Shown here: piece by piece, positions 9,657 through 18,734 of the stretch
Layout of the letters: each line of letters opens with the position of its first letter
How positions within the stretch are numbered: position 1 is the stretch's first letter
Source of the DNA: Acidobacteria bacterium AB60
GTDB taxonomy: Bacteria; Acidobacteriota; Terriglobia; Terriglobales; Acidobacteriaceae
Assembly (NCBI GenBank): GCA_008682415.1
Contig: VANK01000005.1
Coordinates: 402,259-466,258, forward strand
Length of the DNA: 64,000 nt
Direction: 5' to 3'
Notes under the pieces: generated by a model
Databases searched by the model: none
What the model saw: only the letters and a program-made list of their open reading frames with translations
Told to the model about the DNA's origin: nothing
Program-made: the position numbers and the translations under genes

Positions 9657-9718
9657 AAAATGGGTAAAAATGGATATCGGCTACGAATCGACTATAAATG
9701 GGTGAAAATGGATATCGG
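9657..9718 (+). repeat. Pair of 24-bp direct repeats upstream of fic
   Basis: The segment at 9657-9680 recurs at 9695-9718 with two mismatches. Both end in AAAATGGATATCGG, and the period is 38 bp. A partial third copy (GGATGAAAATGG) precedes it. The second copy ends two bases before the fic ATG, so a protein bound there would block initiation. Possible operator for the C-terminal winged helix of the Fic protein itself. Confidence 0.7.
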
Positions 9719-9720
9719 AC

Positions 9721-10770
9721 ATGCACGAAATCAAGAACATCACAATCACGCCGGAAATACTTAAACTCATCGCCGAAATCGACGAGTTTAAGGGTCGCTG
9801 GACGGTCATCGAGACACTCGCCCCTGAAAGGCTGACGAGCCTGCGGCGGAACGCCACCATTGAGAGCGTGGGGTCGTCCACGCGCATCGAAGGCGCAAGG
9901 CTGAGCGATGCCGAGGTTGAAAAGCTCCTTTCCGGTCTGCGGAGCGAATCGTTCGCGAGCCGCGATGAGCAGGAAGTTGGGGGCTATGCTGATGCGATGG
10001 ACATGATCTTTGACGGCTATGAGTCGATCACGACCACCGAGAACCACATCAAGCAGCTGCACGGCGTGCTCTTAAAATACAGCGCCAAAGATCAGGATCA
10101 TCGTGGGGAATACAAGAAAGTTCCCAATGATGTCCAGGCCATTGGACCAGACGGCAAAAGCCTGGGCGTGGTGTTCGAGACCGCGACGCCGTTTGAAACT
10201 GCGGGCTGGATGAGGGAACTGGTGAGCTGGTTCAACCGGTCCATCGAAGAGGAAACCCAGCATCCCCTGATCCTGATCGGGGTCTTCATCGTCGTTTTCT
10301 TGGCGATCCATCCGTTCAAGGACGGCAACGGCAGGCTCTCGCGCGTGCTGACAACGATGCTGCTGCTGCGCGCGGGATATGGCTATGTTCCCTTCAGCTC
10401 GATGGAGAGCATCATTGAGCGCAACAAGGACAGCTATTACCTCGCGCTGCGCCGCACGCAGCAAACCATCCGCAAGGAAGAGCAGAACTGGGAGCCCTGG
10501 CTGGTGTTCTTCCTGAAGACGATGGCGAAACAGAAGGACAATCTTGCGGAAAAAGTGAAGGAGGAGCAGGCGCTACGCGCATCCCTCCCCGCGCTTTCCC
10601 GCCAGATCCTGGAATTGGTGAAGACGCGCGGGGAGATCACCGTCAAGGAAATCGAAGAATCCACCGGCGCCAACCGCAACACGATCAAGGTGCACGTGAA
10701 GAAACTAGCCGAACAGCAATATCTGCAGCACCTCGGCCAAGGGCGCGGCGCGCGCTACATGATCAAGTAG
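9721..10770 (+). CDS. Class II Fic family AMPylase with C-terminal winged helix
   Basis: 349 residues. The N-terminal inhibitory motif (S/T)xxxE(G/N) is present as STRIEG near residue 53, the mark of class II self-inhibited Fic proteins. The catalytic loop reads HPFKDGNGRLSR (about residues 199-210), with the His, Gly-Asn-Gly and both Arg intact. The last ~60 residues form a winged-helix-like segment (EITVKEIEESTGANRNTIKVHVKKL), usual for Fic/DOC proteins that probably bind DNA. Such enzymes transfer AMP from ATP to hydroxyl side chains of target proteins. No antitoxin gene is next to it, consistent with in cis inhibition. Ribosome site is weak. Confidence 0.93.
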   Translation: MHEIKNITITPEILKLIAEIDEFKGRWTVIETLAPERLTSLRRNATIESVGSSTRIEGARLSDAEVEKLLSGLRSESFASRDEQEVGGYADAMDMIFDGYESITTTENHIKQLHGVLLKYSAKDQDHRGEYKKVPNDVQAIGPDGKSLGVVFETATPFETAGWMRELVSWFNRSIEEETQHPLILIGVFIVVFLAIHPFKDGNGRLSRVLTTMLLLRAGYGYVPFSSMESIIERNKDSYYLALRRTQQTIRKEEQNWEPWLVFFLKTMAKQKDNLAEKVKEEQALRASLPALSRQILELVKTRGEITVKEIEESTGANRNTIKVHVKKLAEQQYLQHLGQGRGARYMIK

Positions 10771-10980
10771 GATCACTGGCAATTCGGACGGGAGGTGTTT
10801 CGCGACCGTCACTGCCGACGAGAAGGCTGCCACACCAATCGTCGAAAAAATTCACCATAATTATTATTCCACATTGTTCAACACCAGGCATCATGTTGAC
10901 TTCCCGGGCGTTCCCTCTCGCCGCTGTCAGAACAGCTGGTGCCGGGCGGCCCCGTGGCAAGTATTTTTATTGATTTCGAT

Positions 10981-12243
10981 TTAAAGATAACTCAACCACC
11001 ACGAACTGTGCGTCGCTTTGTATTGCGCGAACCAGCGGCAGAGTGGGTAGAGCGCTGCAACCAAGCCGATCCAGATAGCGTAGGTGACCCAAAGAGGGTA
11101 ACCGAAATCCTGGGGATAGACGTCGCGGGGGCCGCCCATGGCGGGCATGGCATTAAAGATGAAGCTGAAGGTGCGGCTGCCGTACCGGATGTAGCTCACG
11201 ACACCAAGCAAGAAGTGGATCGCATAGAAATGCAAGATGAAGTAGAAGAGCGGTACGCGGCCGAAGACGAGGAGCGGATTGCGGCTCGAGAATCTGAGGC
11301 CGTCGTACCAGGCAAGCAACAGTAAAGCCGTGCTGATGGTCATCAAGACGTAATCAAGAGACGCCGGGTATTTGGTGCAGTTGAGGAAGGACAGCACTGT
11401 GAACACGGCAGACTTCTGGGCGGTCCAATGAGAAGGGTCGCCATAGATGTTGACGGCACGGCTAACGAGAAAGGCCGCAGTAAGATACAGGCCCAGGCGG
11501 AGAGTGGTGCGGCGCCGGACGGTATCATCAAGAGTAAACAGCTGACCGAAGCAGAAGCCCGCAGCCATTACACCGATCCAGGGCAGGATCGGGTAAACAA
11601 CGAAGGCGGGGTGGTTGGCCAGCATGATGACGCCGGGTTGATGCAGAAGATGCCAAGCCCACCCGAATTTGCCAAAGTGCGATGCAGACCAGGGATCGAG
11701 CAGGTTATGGAGAGCGATGATGGCGATGCTGAGGACGGCCAGCCAGCGCAAGGGCAAGTGGATGAGCGCGGCCATGAGCAGCATGCAAGCACCGAAGATA
11801 TAGAGCACAAGAAGAAGCGTGAGACCGTGCGCCGAGAGATTGAAGCTGTAGGCGAAGTTCATCACGACGACTTCGAGGGCCAGGAACCAGACCGCCCGAG
11901 TGGCGAGGAACCGGGAGAGTTGACCGCGCGTTTTCTGGCCGCGATTCCACCAGAGAAAAGCACCGGCGCCGGCAGAGAACATGAAGACAGGCATGCAGAA
12001 GTGCGTGATCCATCGGGTCAGGAACATGATGGCGGTGGCTTGCGACAGGTCCGTGGGCGAGTTGGACATGGAATATCTGTCGAAGAAGTCGCGGATATGG
12101 TCGATGGCCATGATAACCATGACGGTGCCCCGCAGGGCGTCGAGACTCATAAGCCGACTAGCCCGGCGGGGCGTGGACGGTGGGCGCAATTCCATCGCTC
12201 GTGCTCCATAAGGAGAAGTGGATGCGGTATTCGAGGGTGCCAT
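10981..12243 (-). CDS. Heparan-alpha-glucosaminide N-acetyltransferase-like membrane acyltransferase (DUF1624)
   Basis: 420 residues with about ten hydrophobic helices. The N-terminal signature RLMSLDALRG, followed by MAIDHIRDFF, is the hallmark of the DUF1624/HGSNAT family, whose members move acyl groups across the inner membrane onto sugars or cell-surface polymers. Further motifs: THFCMPVFMFSAG, LPWIGVMAAGFCFGQLF and a C-terminal HFYAIH. It lies 32 bp downstream of the MocR-type regulator on the same strand and may be co-transcribed with it. A long frame on the opposite strand is an antisense shadow. Acceptor substrate unknown. Confidence 0.88.
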   Translation of the reverse strand: MAPSNTASTSPYGARAMELRPPSTPRRASRLMSLDALRGTVMVIMAIDHIRDFFDRYSMSNSPTDLSQATAIMFLTRWITHFCMPVFMFSAGAGAFLWWNRGQKTRGQLSRFLATRAVWFLALEVVVMNFAYSFNLSAHGLTLLLVLYIFGACMLLMAALIHLPLRWLAVLSIAIIALHNLLDPWSASHFGKFGWAWHLLHQPGVIMLANHPAFVVYPILPWIGVMAAGFCFGQLFTLDDTVRRRTTLRLGLYLTAAFLVSRAVNIYGDPSHWTAQKSAVFTVLSFLNCTKYPASLDYVLMTISTALLLLAWYDGLRFSSRNPLLVFGRVPLFYFILHFYAIHFLLGVVSYIRYGSRTFSFIFNAMPAMGGPRDVYPQDFGYPLWVTYAIWIGLVAALYPLCRWFAQYKATHSSWWLSYL

Positions 12244-12275
12244 ACAGCCCTAGGCGACTGGACCGGTTCAGTAGT

Positions 12276-13745
12276 TCACGAAATCAGTTTTGCAAGAATT
12301 TGAACCCCTTGCAAAATTGATTTGCCATCCACTCCGCCGAAGCCAATTTGTAAGCCCGGGGGTACCTGCCTCCTATAGCAGTAGCGGCTCAAAGGGATGA
12401 CATCGACGTTCTCTTCGAGCGCGAGCGCCGCGATATCTTCGGGATTCTGCCCCGTTCGTAGCCATCCAACGGTTTGCATTCCAGCTTCGACCGGTAACAG
12501 CTCAAGCGCTCCCTCGAGGTGCTTACGGACTTCGTCTGCAAGCAACTGCAATCTCTCGCTGTACACTTTCCTCATTCTTCGCAAGTGACGCACGTAATGA
12601 CCTTCCTCGATAAATGCATGGAGAATGGCCTGATCTCCCCAGGGATGATGTCTGCAGCTGATGGACTTACACATTTTGAAGGCGTCCACCAATCCGTGCG
12701 GAACGACCATGTAACCCAAACGCAGCGATGGGAACAGTGTTTTATTGAAGCTGCCGGCGAAGATGACTTGCGCTTTGGAATCGAGGCCGTGCAAGGCTGG
12801 AAGCGGGCTTCCCTCGAATCTGAACTCGCTATCGTAATCGTCTTCGAAGATGCAGGTACCTTCCGTATGAGCGTATCGAAGGATCTGCATACGTCTGCGA
12901 TACGACATTGTTGCGCCAGTGGGAAACTGATGGCCGGGAGTGATGTACATTAAACGGGCGCGAAGGCCTGCTTTGGTGGGAGGAACCGCGCCTTCATTGT
13001 CGACAGAGAGTGAGACGATCCGAGCACCCGCGGCCTCAAAACCAGCAAAAGCTACCTGATATCCCGGATCTTCCATAAGCACGCTATCCCCAGCGCTCAC
13101 CAAAATCCGCGTCGAGAGATCGAGAGCTTCCTGAATCCCCGAGGTGATGAGGACCTGCTCTGGATCACAGATGATCGATCGCGAGGTTCGCAAATAGCTG
13201 CTGAGCGACGTACGCAGGGGCAAATAGCCGAACGGTTCGCCTCCTAGCAGCAGCGAAGTTGATGCACCGCGCCATTTTTTAGCCGCCATCTTCGTCCACA
13301 AGTCAATTGGAAACAGATCAAGGGCAGGAAGATTAACACGGAATGCGATCGTCCGAGGTTGTGCATAGTAGCGCACCGGACGAAGCCTCTTTCCATATTC
13401 CGACAGCGCAACCGGCTTGGAGTGTCCGCTGTGCACCGCTACTGGAGGCAGGGAGCGGCTCAAGAACTTCTCTGGGAGCACGTTGGCAACAAAAGTCTTT
13501 GAACCCGGAATGCTCTTAAGGTAGCCTTCGTCCTTCAGACGTTCGATCGCAGAGATTATGGTTCCGCGCGCCAAACGAAGCCCCTTCGTCAGTTCGCGCG
13601 TACTCGGTAGGGATTGGCCCGGCCTCAGTTTTCCAGACTGAATAGCCGATCGTATTGTCTCTACCAACCAATCGCCCCGACCTTCTTCGCTCAACCGAGG
13701 AGAAATTGCGAATTCAAATGTTGATCGAGATCGCGTCATCGGCAT
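12276..13745 (-). CDS. MocR/PdxR-type regulator: GntR winged helix fused to aminotransferase fold
   Basis: 489 residues. Residues ~25-95 are a GntR winged helix (IRSAIQSGKLRPGQSLPSTR, RLARGTIISAIERL). Residues ~130-489 are a fold-type I PLP domain with EDPGYQVAF, the aspartate pair in FEDDYDSEFRF and the Schiff-base lysine in GSFNKTLFPSLRLGY. MocR proteins sense PLP or amino-acid derivatives and usually act on a divergent gene plus themselves. Here the neighbour across the upstream gap is the muconolactone-isomerase-like gene, while the DUF1624 gene follows downstream. The actual target is not evident. The closest named relatives are PdxR (pyridoxine synthesis) and GabR. Confidence 0.92.
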   Translation of the reverse strand: MPMTRSRSTFEFAISPRLSEEGRGDWLVETIRSAIQSGKLRPGQSLPSTRELTKGLRLARGTIISAIERLKDEGYLKSIPGSKTFVANVLPEKFLSRSLPPVAVHSGHSKPVALSEYGKRLRPVRYYAQPRTIAFRVNLPALDLFPIDLWTKMAAKKWRGASTSLLLGGEPFGYLPLRTSLSSYLRTSRSIICDPEQVLITSGIQEALDLSTRILVSAGDSVLMEDPGYQVAFAGFEAAGARIVSLSVDNEGAVPPTKAGLRARLMYITPGHQFPTGATMSYRRRMQILRYAHTEGTCIFEDDYDSEFRFEGSPLPALHGLDSKAQVIFAGSFNKTLFPSLRLGYMVVPHGLVDAFKMCKSISCRHHPWGDQAILHAFIEEGHYVRHLRRMRKVYSERLQLLADEVRKHLEGALELLPVEAGMQTVGWLRTGQNPEDIAALALEENVDVIPLSRYCYRRQVPPGLQIGFGGVDGKSILQGVQILAKLIS

Positions 13746-14139
13746 TCAGAATGCGTGATTTCTTCGAAGAGTAGTGCACGTCCACTTGCCGGACCTTTCG
13801 GTGAATGCAATGCATTGTGGCCACAAATCGGCGGCTTTGCACAATTCAACAACTGGTCCAACCAAAATCTGGAGATCTGGTCCTTTCAACTCTCGCAAGA
13901 TTTCCGAAATTGGAGAGGGACGTACGCACTCGCTCATTTCGCACGCTCCAAGGAACAACACCGTGTACCCAGACCGGGACTTGAGTTGAATCTCTGGCGA
14001 AATAAAAGTGCATCCATCAGATTATTATCATAATCTCTTAATTCGTGCAGTCTTACCCGGGCGCAGCGTTTGCGGTTTAACCGATCACCATCACCGTTGA
14101 CTCTCGGGATAGTCCCCCCAAATCAATTGAGGTGAACTG
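13746..14139. other. Intergenic region with TetR-type operator
   Basis: Divergent spacer between the MocR-type gene and the muconolactone-isomerase-like gene. It contains the palindrome at 14019-14036, and from about 13962 it is part of a module duplicated at 28838-29456. The minus-strand frame at 13746-13961 has no recognised similarity. Confidence 0.5.
14019..14036. promoter_or_regulatory. TetR-type palindromic operator, site 1
   Basis: AGATTAT-TATC-ATAATCT: perfect 7-bp inverted repeat with a 4-bp spacer. The same 7-4-7 geometry occurs at 17200-17217, 20849-20866 and 28897-28914. It lies 103 bp before the isomerase-like start. Confidence 0.7.
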
Positions 14140-14484
14140 ATGACGACTCAAGCTCTACCTAGCGCAGCCATACCCACAGCCCTTGAAGTGTTGGTAATTT
14201 TGACCCCAAAACGAGGCGTAACCGTACAGCAAGTGATGGCCGTTCTGCCGGCAGAGATCCGGGCGACAGTGAAGCTGTACCTCGACGGGACGATCCGTCA
14301 GTGGTATTCGCGTGGAGATGGCAAAGGCGTTCTCTTCTTCCTTCAAGCTAAGACCGAAGACGAAGCGCGAGCCATTATGGAAACCCTGCCACTTGCAAAG
14401 GAACAATTGATGGACCATCAATATATTCCCGTCGGACCCCTCATGCCACTTCGGATGTTGCTGGGTACAGAAACTCAACCATGA
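14140..14484 (+). CDS. Muconolactone-isomerase-like / YciI-like dimeric alpha-beta barrel protein
   Basis: 114 residues, start supported by GAGGTGA six bases upstream. The fold is a ferredoxin-like dimeric barrel: a strand with VLVILTPKRGVT, a central RATVKLYLDGTIRQWYSRGDG and GVLFFLQAKTEDEARAIMETLP, ending IPVGPLMPLRMLLG. Environmental relatives are annotated as muconolactone delta-isomerase family; the enzymatic reaction is rarely proven. The palindromic operator upstream suggests control by the TetR protein at 20873. A second, damaged copy lies at 29060-29401. Confidence 0.8.
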   Translation: MTTQALPSAAIPTALEVLVILTPKRGVTVQQVMAVLPAEIRATVKLYLDGTIRQWYSRGDGKGVLFFLQAKTEDEARAIMETLPLAKEQLMDHQYIPVGPLMPLRMLLGTETQP

Positions 14485-14638
14485 CCCTTCCGGCGCGACA
14501 TAGGCAAAAGCAAACTGACCGCCAGGTTTCGCCTGGCAGAAACAGAGATGGGTTGGCGCGGATAGGCTTCCTGGTGGGGCACCGGCGTGCGCACGTTGAG
14601 TGTTCCAGCAGAGGAGCGGTTGCCGAATTGATCTGGGG

Positions 14639-15124
14639 CTATTTCTGCTTTGCAAGCATCGCCTGCCCCAAGTGATACGCAACATGAGCACCTCTTCCCA
14701 GCAGGCTGGCATAGCGATTGCGGTGGGGCTCGCGTACGAATTCTTCTTCTGAAACGCTCTGGTGCCGCTGTAGCCAATCCGAGGGTGACAACTTTTGGAA
14801 CTCCTGGCAGAGGGCGGCATCGACTTCCGTCCACATTTTCTGGAGTTCCGCGGCATCGGGAATTTGCGCGGAGCTTCGATCAGGCTGCGCGATGAAGATC
14901 TTTTCCAACTCCGGGAAACGCTTTGGGCCAAAAGCGAAGAGCGGAAAAATAGCGTCGTTCACCGCCGTCAAATGGCCCCAGATGTAGATTAGACGATTCC
15001 GACTCGGAGCAACTTCGAGTTGCAGATCTGGCGGGCTCAGAGAACCGAAAAATTTGCCGGCACGATCCATGTACAAACGCCAAGTGCGTAAACCTGCATC
15101 GACGAAACGGTCTGCAGAAGTCAT
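14639..15124 (-). CDS. DinB family protein (putative metal-dependent hydrolase/thiol transferase fold)
   Basis: 161 residues predicted as a four-helix bundle. It has the expected early histidine (IYIWGHLTAVND), an EFVREPHRNRY segment and the late metal-site motif RGAHVAYHLGQ, matching the three-His layout of DinB/YfiT proteins. Family members bind divalent metal and include bacillithiol and mycothiol transferases, so a role in thiol-dependent detoxification is possible but not shown. It is divergent from the MFS pump gene, with a 16-bp perfect palindrome between them. Confidence 0.85.
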   Translation of the reverse strand: MTSADRFVDAGLRTWRLYMDRAGKFFGSLSPPDLQLEVAPSRNRLIYIWGHLTAVNDAIFPLFAFGPKRFPELEKIFIAQPDRSSAQIPDAAELQKMWTEVDAALCQEFQKLSPSDWLQRHQSVSEEEFVREPHRNRYASLLGRGAHVAYHLGQAMLAKQK

Positions 15125-15159
15125 TCTCGTGTCTCCTTCAAAAAAGGTGCTGAATAAAA

Positions 15160-15175
15160 GAGACCTAACGGTCTC
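15160..15175. promoter_or_regulatory. Perfect palindrome between dinB-like and MFS genes
   Basis: GAGACC-TAAC-GGTCTC, a 6-4-6 inverted repeat in the divergent spacer. The AGACC/GGTCT half sites resemble operators of NemR- and LmrA-type TetR repressors that govern electrophile or drug responses. Which regulator binds here is not visible. Confidence 0.6.
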
Positions 15176-15420
15176 GTATGCTAAATGAGATTCGACTTAG
15201 GTGTGCGAGATTCAGTTTTCGGAGATGTTTGGTCGGCACGATCGCTATCGCACGAATCTCTATCCTTTTGGAACAACACCAGAATCCGCTCGATGCGGCT
15301 CTGAAGCATCTGCTGGAATCTTCTCGTATATTTTTCTTGCGACTCGTGGCTGATGTGCATAATCCTATCAAGCAAAGAAGCTTTGAACCATCGGGCGTAC
15401 TGCACAGATTCGAGGGAAAC

Positions 15421-16961
15421 ATGAGCACACCAACTCTTACGGAATCCAACAAGTCCGATGACCGCCTGCATTCTGGCGCCGGTGCAGCCGTCGTCGAGGA
15501 CAAGGCCTCTCGACACGCATGGGAAACCCTGCTGTGGACGAGTCTTGGGGTCTTCATGGCGTTTCTCGATGCGACGATTCTGTTCGCTGCGTTTCCCAAC
15601 ATTCGCCGCAGTTTTCCCGCGGTATCGGCGTCCGATCTCTCCTGGGTTCTGAATGCCTACAGCGTTGTGTATGCGGCTATGCTTGTCCCGGCTGGACGAT
15701 TAGCGGATCGGGTGGGGCGGCGGCGCATGTTTCTTCTTGGAGTAACTGTCTTCATCCTCGCCTCGCTAGCCTGCGGCATCTCACCAACTCCCCTGACGCT
15801 CGTTGCCGCCCGCGTGTTGCAGGCAATAGGCGGGGCCATGCTCATGCCGGCATCCCTGGCGCTGGTCCTGCACGCCTTTCCTCGCCGCAAATGGGCGATT
15901 GCCGTTAGCCTTTGGACTGCCGTCGGCGCTCTAGCAGCGGCCGTTGGGCCCTCTGCAGGAGCCGTTCTGATCCAGCTTGGGGGATGGCGCTGGGCATTTT
16001 TTGTTAATCTGCCCGTCGGCATCCTGGCATTGGTTAAGAGCCGTGCCCGCCTGGATGAATCAAGAGATCAAAAGGTGCAAGAGTGGCCCGACATAGGCGG
16101 TATCGTTTTATTGGTGCTCGGTGTTGCCTTGCTCGCTCTGGATATTGTTAAGAGCGCGGTCTGGAATCGGACAATCCTCGCCGTCTGCGCCGGTGCCGGG
16201 ATATTGTTTCTAGCCTGGTTCGTCAACCGCTCGCGAAAAGTAGCTGAGCCCGCACTCAATATTTCTTTGTTCGGAGCCGCTAACTTCCGTTACGCAAATG
16301 CGGCCTCAATGATTTTCAGCGCGGCGTTTACCGCAATGTTTCTTGGCAGCGTACTGTTCCTAACTTCGGTTTGGGGATACGACACAACTCGGGCGGGGCT
16401 TGCAATGACGCCAGGGCCATTGGTAGTTATCGCGGTGGCCCCTTTGGCTGGGCGATTGGCCGGGCGGTTTGGACAGAGACCACTTCTCCTCATCGGCGGC
16501 ATCGCCTTCGGTATCGGGTTTTTCGTCAGATCAGTGGCTACAAGCTCTACTCCCCACAATTTGACCGAATGGCTTCGGTGGTGATTCTGACGGCAATAGG
16601 CGTCGGACTTGTCTTGCCGTCTCTCGCTTCTGCGGCCGTTTATGGGCTTCCCAAGGACAGGTTCGCTGTGGGATCCGGGGTCAACCAGGCGGTCCGGCAA
16701 ATCGGATCTGTGCTCGGGGTAGCGATCACTGTTGCTCTCGCAGGCGCGGTCCAAGGGCCGGCTGCTATGACCGCCTTCTCGAGGCTGTTTCTCGTTCTGG
16801 CGATCTGTGGCTTCGCGACGGCCGCTGTGTCCTCCGTCATCGACACTCATCCGAATAAAGAGACGCGTACGAACTGGCCAACAGATCCGCCGCGACCTGA
16901 CATCGGAGCCGTACATTCTGTTCCGTCTGCTCAAAAGAGCGAAAAGCGGAGTCAAATCGCG
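15421..16961 (+). pseudogene. MFS drug:H+ antiporter (DHA2-type), frameshifted
   Basis: The ATG at 15421 has GAGGGA upstream; the frame is open further 5' but without SD or similarity. The first frame encodes the 14-helix DHA2 pattern: WTSLGVFMAFLDATILFAAFP, LVPAGRLADRVGRRRMF (motif A) and MLMPASLALVLHAFPRRK, up to a stop at 16584. The remaining helices (GIGVGLVLPSLASAAV, GSGVNQAVRQIGSVLGVAI) continue in another frame from about 16575. One base restored near CTTCGG (16573-16578) joins them. The MFS reading then runs on, in frame and without a stop, into an ABC permease start at 16962, so its own 3' end has probably also been lost. Export role inferred from family. Confidence 0.85.
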
Positions 16962-17117
16962 ATGAACTGGGTGGCGTTGCAAATGCTCACAGGCGACCGA
17001 GCCAAATACCTCGGACTTATATTCGCGATTTCATTCAGCTCCTTCTCGATTGTGCAGCAAGCTTCGATCTTTTGCGGCCTCATGAACCGCACGAAGTCTC
17101 AGTCCGGTTTCGCATGA
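16962..17117 (+). pseudogene. N-terminal remnant of an FtsX-like ABC transporter permease
   Basis: The ATG at 16962 is followed by MNWVALQMLTGDRAKYLGL and then QQASIFCGLMNRTKSQ, which is the characteristic first ~45 residues of a family of ABC permeases (one N-terminal helix, QxSIFxGLMxRT signature) that in intact form are ~380-400 residues. Here the frame stops at 17117 after 51 residues and nothing further of the family is visible. It is read in frame with the damaged MFS gene. A clear gene fragment left by deletion. Confidence 0.7.
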
Positions 17118-17199
17118 ATGAGCGCAGCGAGATCCATTTCCTTCTTCGATCCCGGCTAATTTTGAACAGCGGTGATTAGAGACACAAATTGCATCGATA

Positions 17200-17217
17200 A
17201 GATTATAACGATAATCT
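17200..17217. promoter_or_regulatory. TetR-type palindromic operator, site 2
   Basis: AGATTAT-AACG-ATAATCT, perfect 7-4-7 palindrome, 27 bp upstream of the NmrA-like start. The flanking TGCATC and TCAT are shared with the sites at 14019 and 28897. Confidence 0.7.
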
Positions 17218-17244
17218 CATACTGCTGAAGGGAGAGGAATCACG

Positions 17245-17799
17245 ATGTCCAACCCAATACTAGTCACTGGAGCTGCCGGAGGCCAGCAGGGAGCGACCCG
17301 ACGCCGCGTCGCGGCGCAGCTGCTTGAACGAGGGATACCGGTCCGAGCATTTGTCCGAAAGGTCGACGATCGGGTCGATGAACTACGCAAAGAAGGTGCT
17401 GAGGTATTCCCTCAGTCGATCATTGTGGGGGGCGTTACCCGGACTTATCGTCTCTACGTCCCCCGCACATTTGAGCCAGAACATAGCAGCCTCATCATCG
17501 GGCTGCACGGGCGAGGACCGGGTGGTCCAGGCTCCGCCATGGAGCACTACAGTCAACTCAACTCCAAGGCCGATCAGGAAGGATTTGCCGTCGCATACCT
17601 AGACGGACTAGCGGATGCCGGCGGATTGTTGAACTGGAACTACTACTTCCGGATGATTTCCCATCCACCACCTGCGATATGGCTGGGCGCGCACTGCCGA
17701 TCAACAACATCAGGGCTCCCAGACCGGACATGTACCAACTCGAATGTTTACCTTTCGCCATTTGCCACATTTGCACTCACCTCTGACGCCAATGTATGA
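17245..17799 (+). pseudogene. Chimeric remnant: NmrA-like N-terminus joined to an LpqC-like esterase fragment
   Basis: The start has GGGAGAGG upstream. Residues 1-57 are an NmrA-type NAD(P)-binding start (ILVTGAAGG, QGATRRRVAAQLLERGIPV, RAFVRKVDDRVDELRKEGAEV). After about base 17415 the translation switches to a secreted-esterase pattern: VGGVTRTYRLYVPRTF, IIGLHGRGPGGPGSAMEHYS and DQEGFAVAYLDGL, matching the start of LpqC/PHB-depolymerase-like hydrolases. That in turn ends near 17655, before the nucleophile motif. The last ~45 residues match nothing. Both partners are incomplete, so this is a junction ORF rather than a functional fusion. The NmrA C-terminal part lies inverted at 17933-18664. 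Confidence 0.75.
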
Positions 17800-17932
17800 A
17801 ATCCATTCTCAGCGTGGAAGTACCAGATTGTCGGCTTTTGATTGGACCAGTTGCGCGTTCTGTTTCGATCTATAGTCGGCGCTGAATGTAACAACCCGAT
17901 ATTCATCAGCGCCGTTTTTTAGCAACTCGCGG

Positions 17933-18664
17933 CTAGCTCGCCGGAGTGAAGAATTTGATGTTTGCCCGGAAGAACTCTTCTAGGGTCTGCGGATTTCGCC
18001 CGGTGACCTCGCGCATGACATCTGTTGGCCAAGTCTGATGTTCTCGTGTCTTGAAGTAGCGCCAGAGATGCGAGAGATGATCGACGGCATGAGGGTTGAT
18101 TCGCCCCCTCACCGTGTCGGCCCACTGCTCATCTGTGATTGGCACATATTTCAGAGGACGTCCAAGCGCTTTGCTGAGAGTTTGGACCATTTGGTGCACT
18201 GTGAGAGATTCGCTCACCAGCGGATACACCCTTTTCGAGGGCAGCCTATCGCCGCCCAAGAGGGCCACGGCGACCCGCGCAACATCTTCGCCACCGGCAA
18301 GAGGAAAAGTTGCGTCGCCATCGCCCCAGGGTAGGAACACGGTGTTCTTTTCGGAGACGGTGCGGCTTACCAATGCGCGTACGTTCTCGTAATAAGGCGG
18401 AGCCTGAATGTGAACTGCTCCAATCTCTGCCCAATCGAAAAGTCGATCGGTCAGACGGTGCTGCAGGTTTCTGCGGGTGGGCGCCCCAACCAACTCCCTG
18501 AACACTGTGTCGTCTTCCGTATTGTTAAATTGCGAATTGTTAACCACCAGATCTAATCCATGGCTGCGCGCCATCGCCGCGAAGATCGTGGCCGCTTCCA
18601 TCAGTCCATCAGCGACGGGATACGTAAAGTAAGCCCGCCGGACGTCTCTCATTGCCTCATGGAT
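17933..18664 (-). pseudogene. NmrA family NAD(P)-binding protein, C-terminal part only, inverted
   Basis: About 240 residues starting MRDVRRAYFTYPVADGLMEAA, which is residue ~75 onward of an NmrA-like quinone-reductase/sensor protein. Further family features: LVVNNSQFNN, HIQAPPYYENVRALV and LPLAGGEDVARVA. The in-frame upstream codons (HEA) still match the family, then a TGA interrupts at 18674-18676. The Gly-rich cofactor N-terminus is missing here but is present on the plus strand at 17245-17415. The simplest reading is an inversion that split one gene into two opposed pieces, with about ten residues lost at the joints. Confidence 0.75.
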
Positions 18665-18734
18665 TCACCCCGCCTCTACTCGACGGAAGGATCGATCACT
18701 CGATAACCCTGGTGATTTTCTCTTTATTCAGAGC

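Larger units (their letters stand above)
8932..9720. other. Gene-free region holding a tRNA fragment and direct repeats
   Basis: About 790 bp without a convincing coding region. It contains the partial tRNA-Glu at 9254-9300 and, immediately before the fic gene, two 24-bp direct repeats (9657-9718). The low coding content and the tRNA remnant fit the edge of a mobile island. Confidence 0.55.
13962..14551. repeat. Copy 1 of a duplicated operator-plus-gene module
   Basis: Extends from the GTGTACC element through the operator, the leader, the whole muconolactone-isomerase-like gene and ~65 bp beyond. It aligns with 28838-29456: same order, same orientation, high identity in the coding part, with a ~45 bp length difference in the leader. 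The two copies are direct repeats about 14.9 kb apart. Confidence 0.8.

Noticed and set aside
11428..12303. Plus-strand open frame of 291 codons opposite the DUF1624 gene
   Set aside because: Very charged, Gly/Glu/His-rich translation typical of the antisense of a membrane protein; no similarity.
17558..17776. Minus-strand frame with a signal-peptide-like start (MSGLGALMLLIGSARPAIS)
   Set aside because: It runs antisense into the esterase fragment after ~40 residues; it may be another gene-start relic but cannot be supported as a gene.
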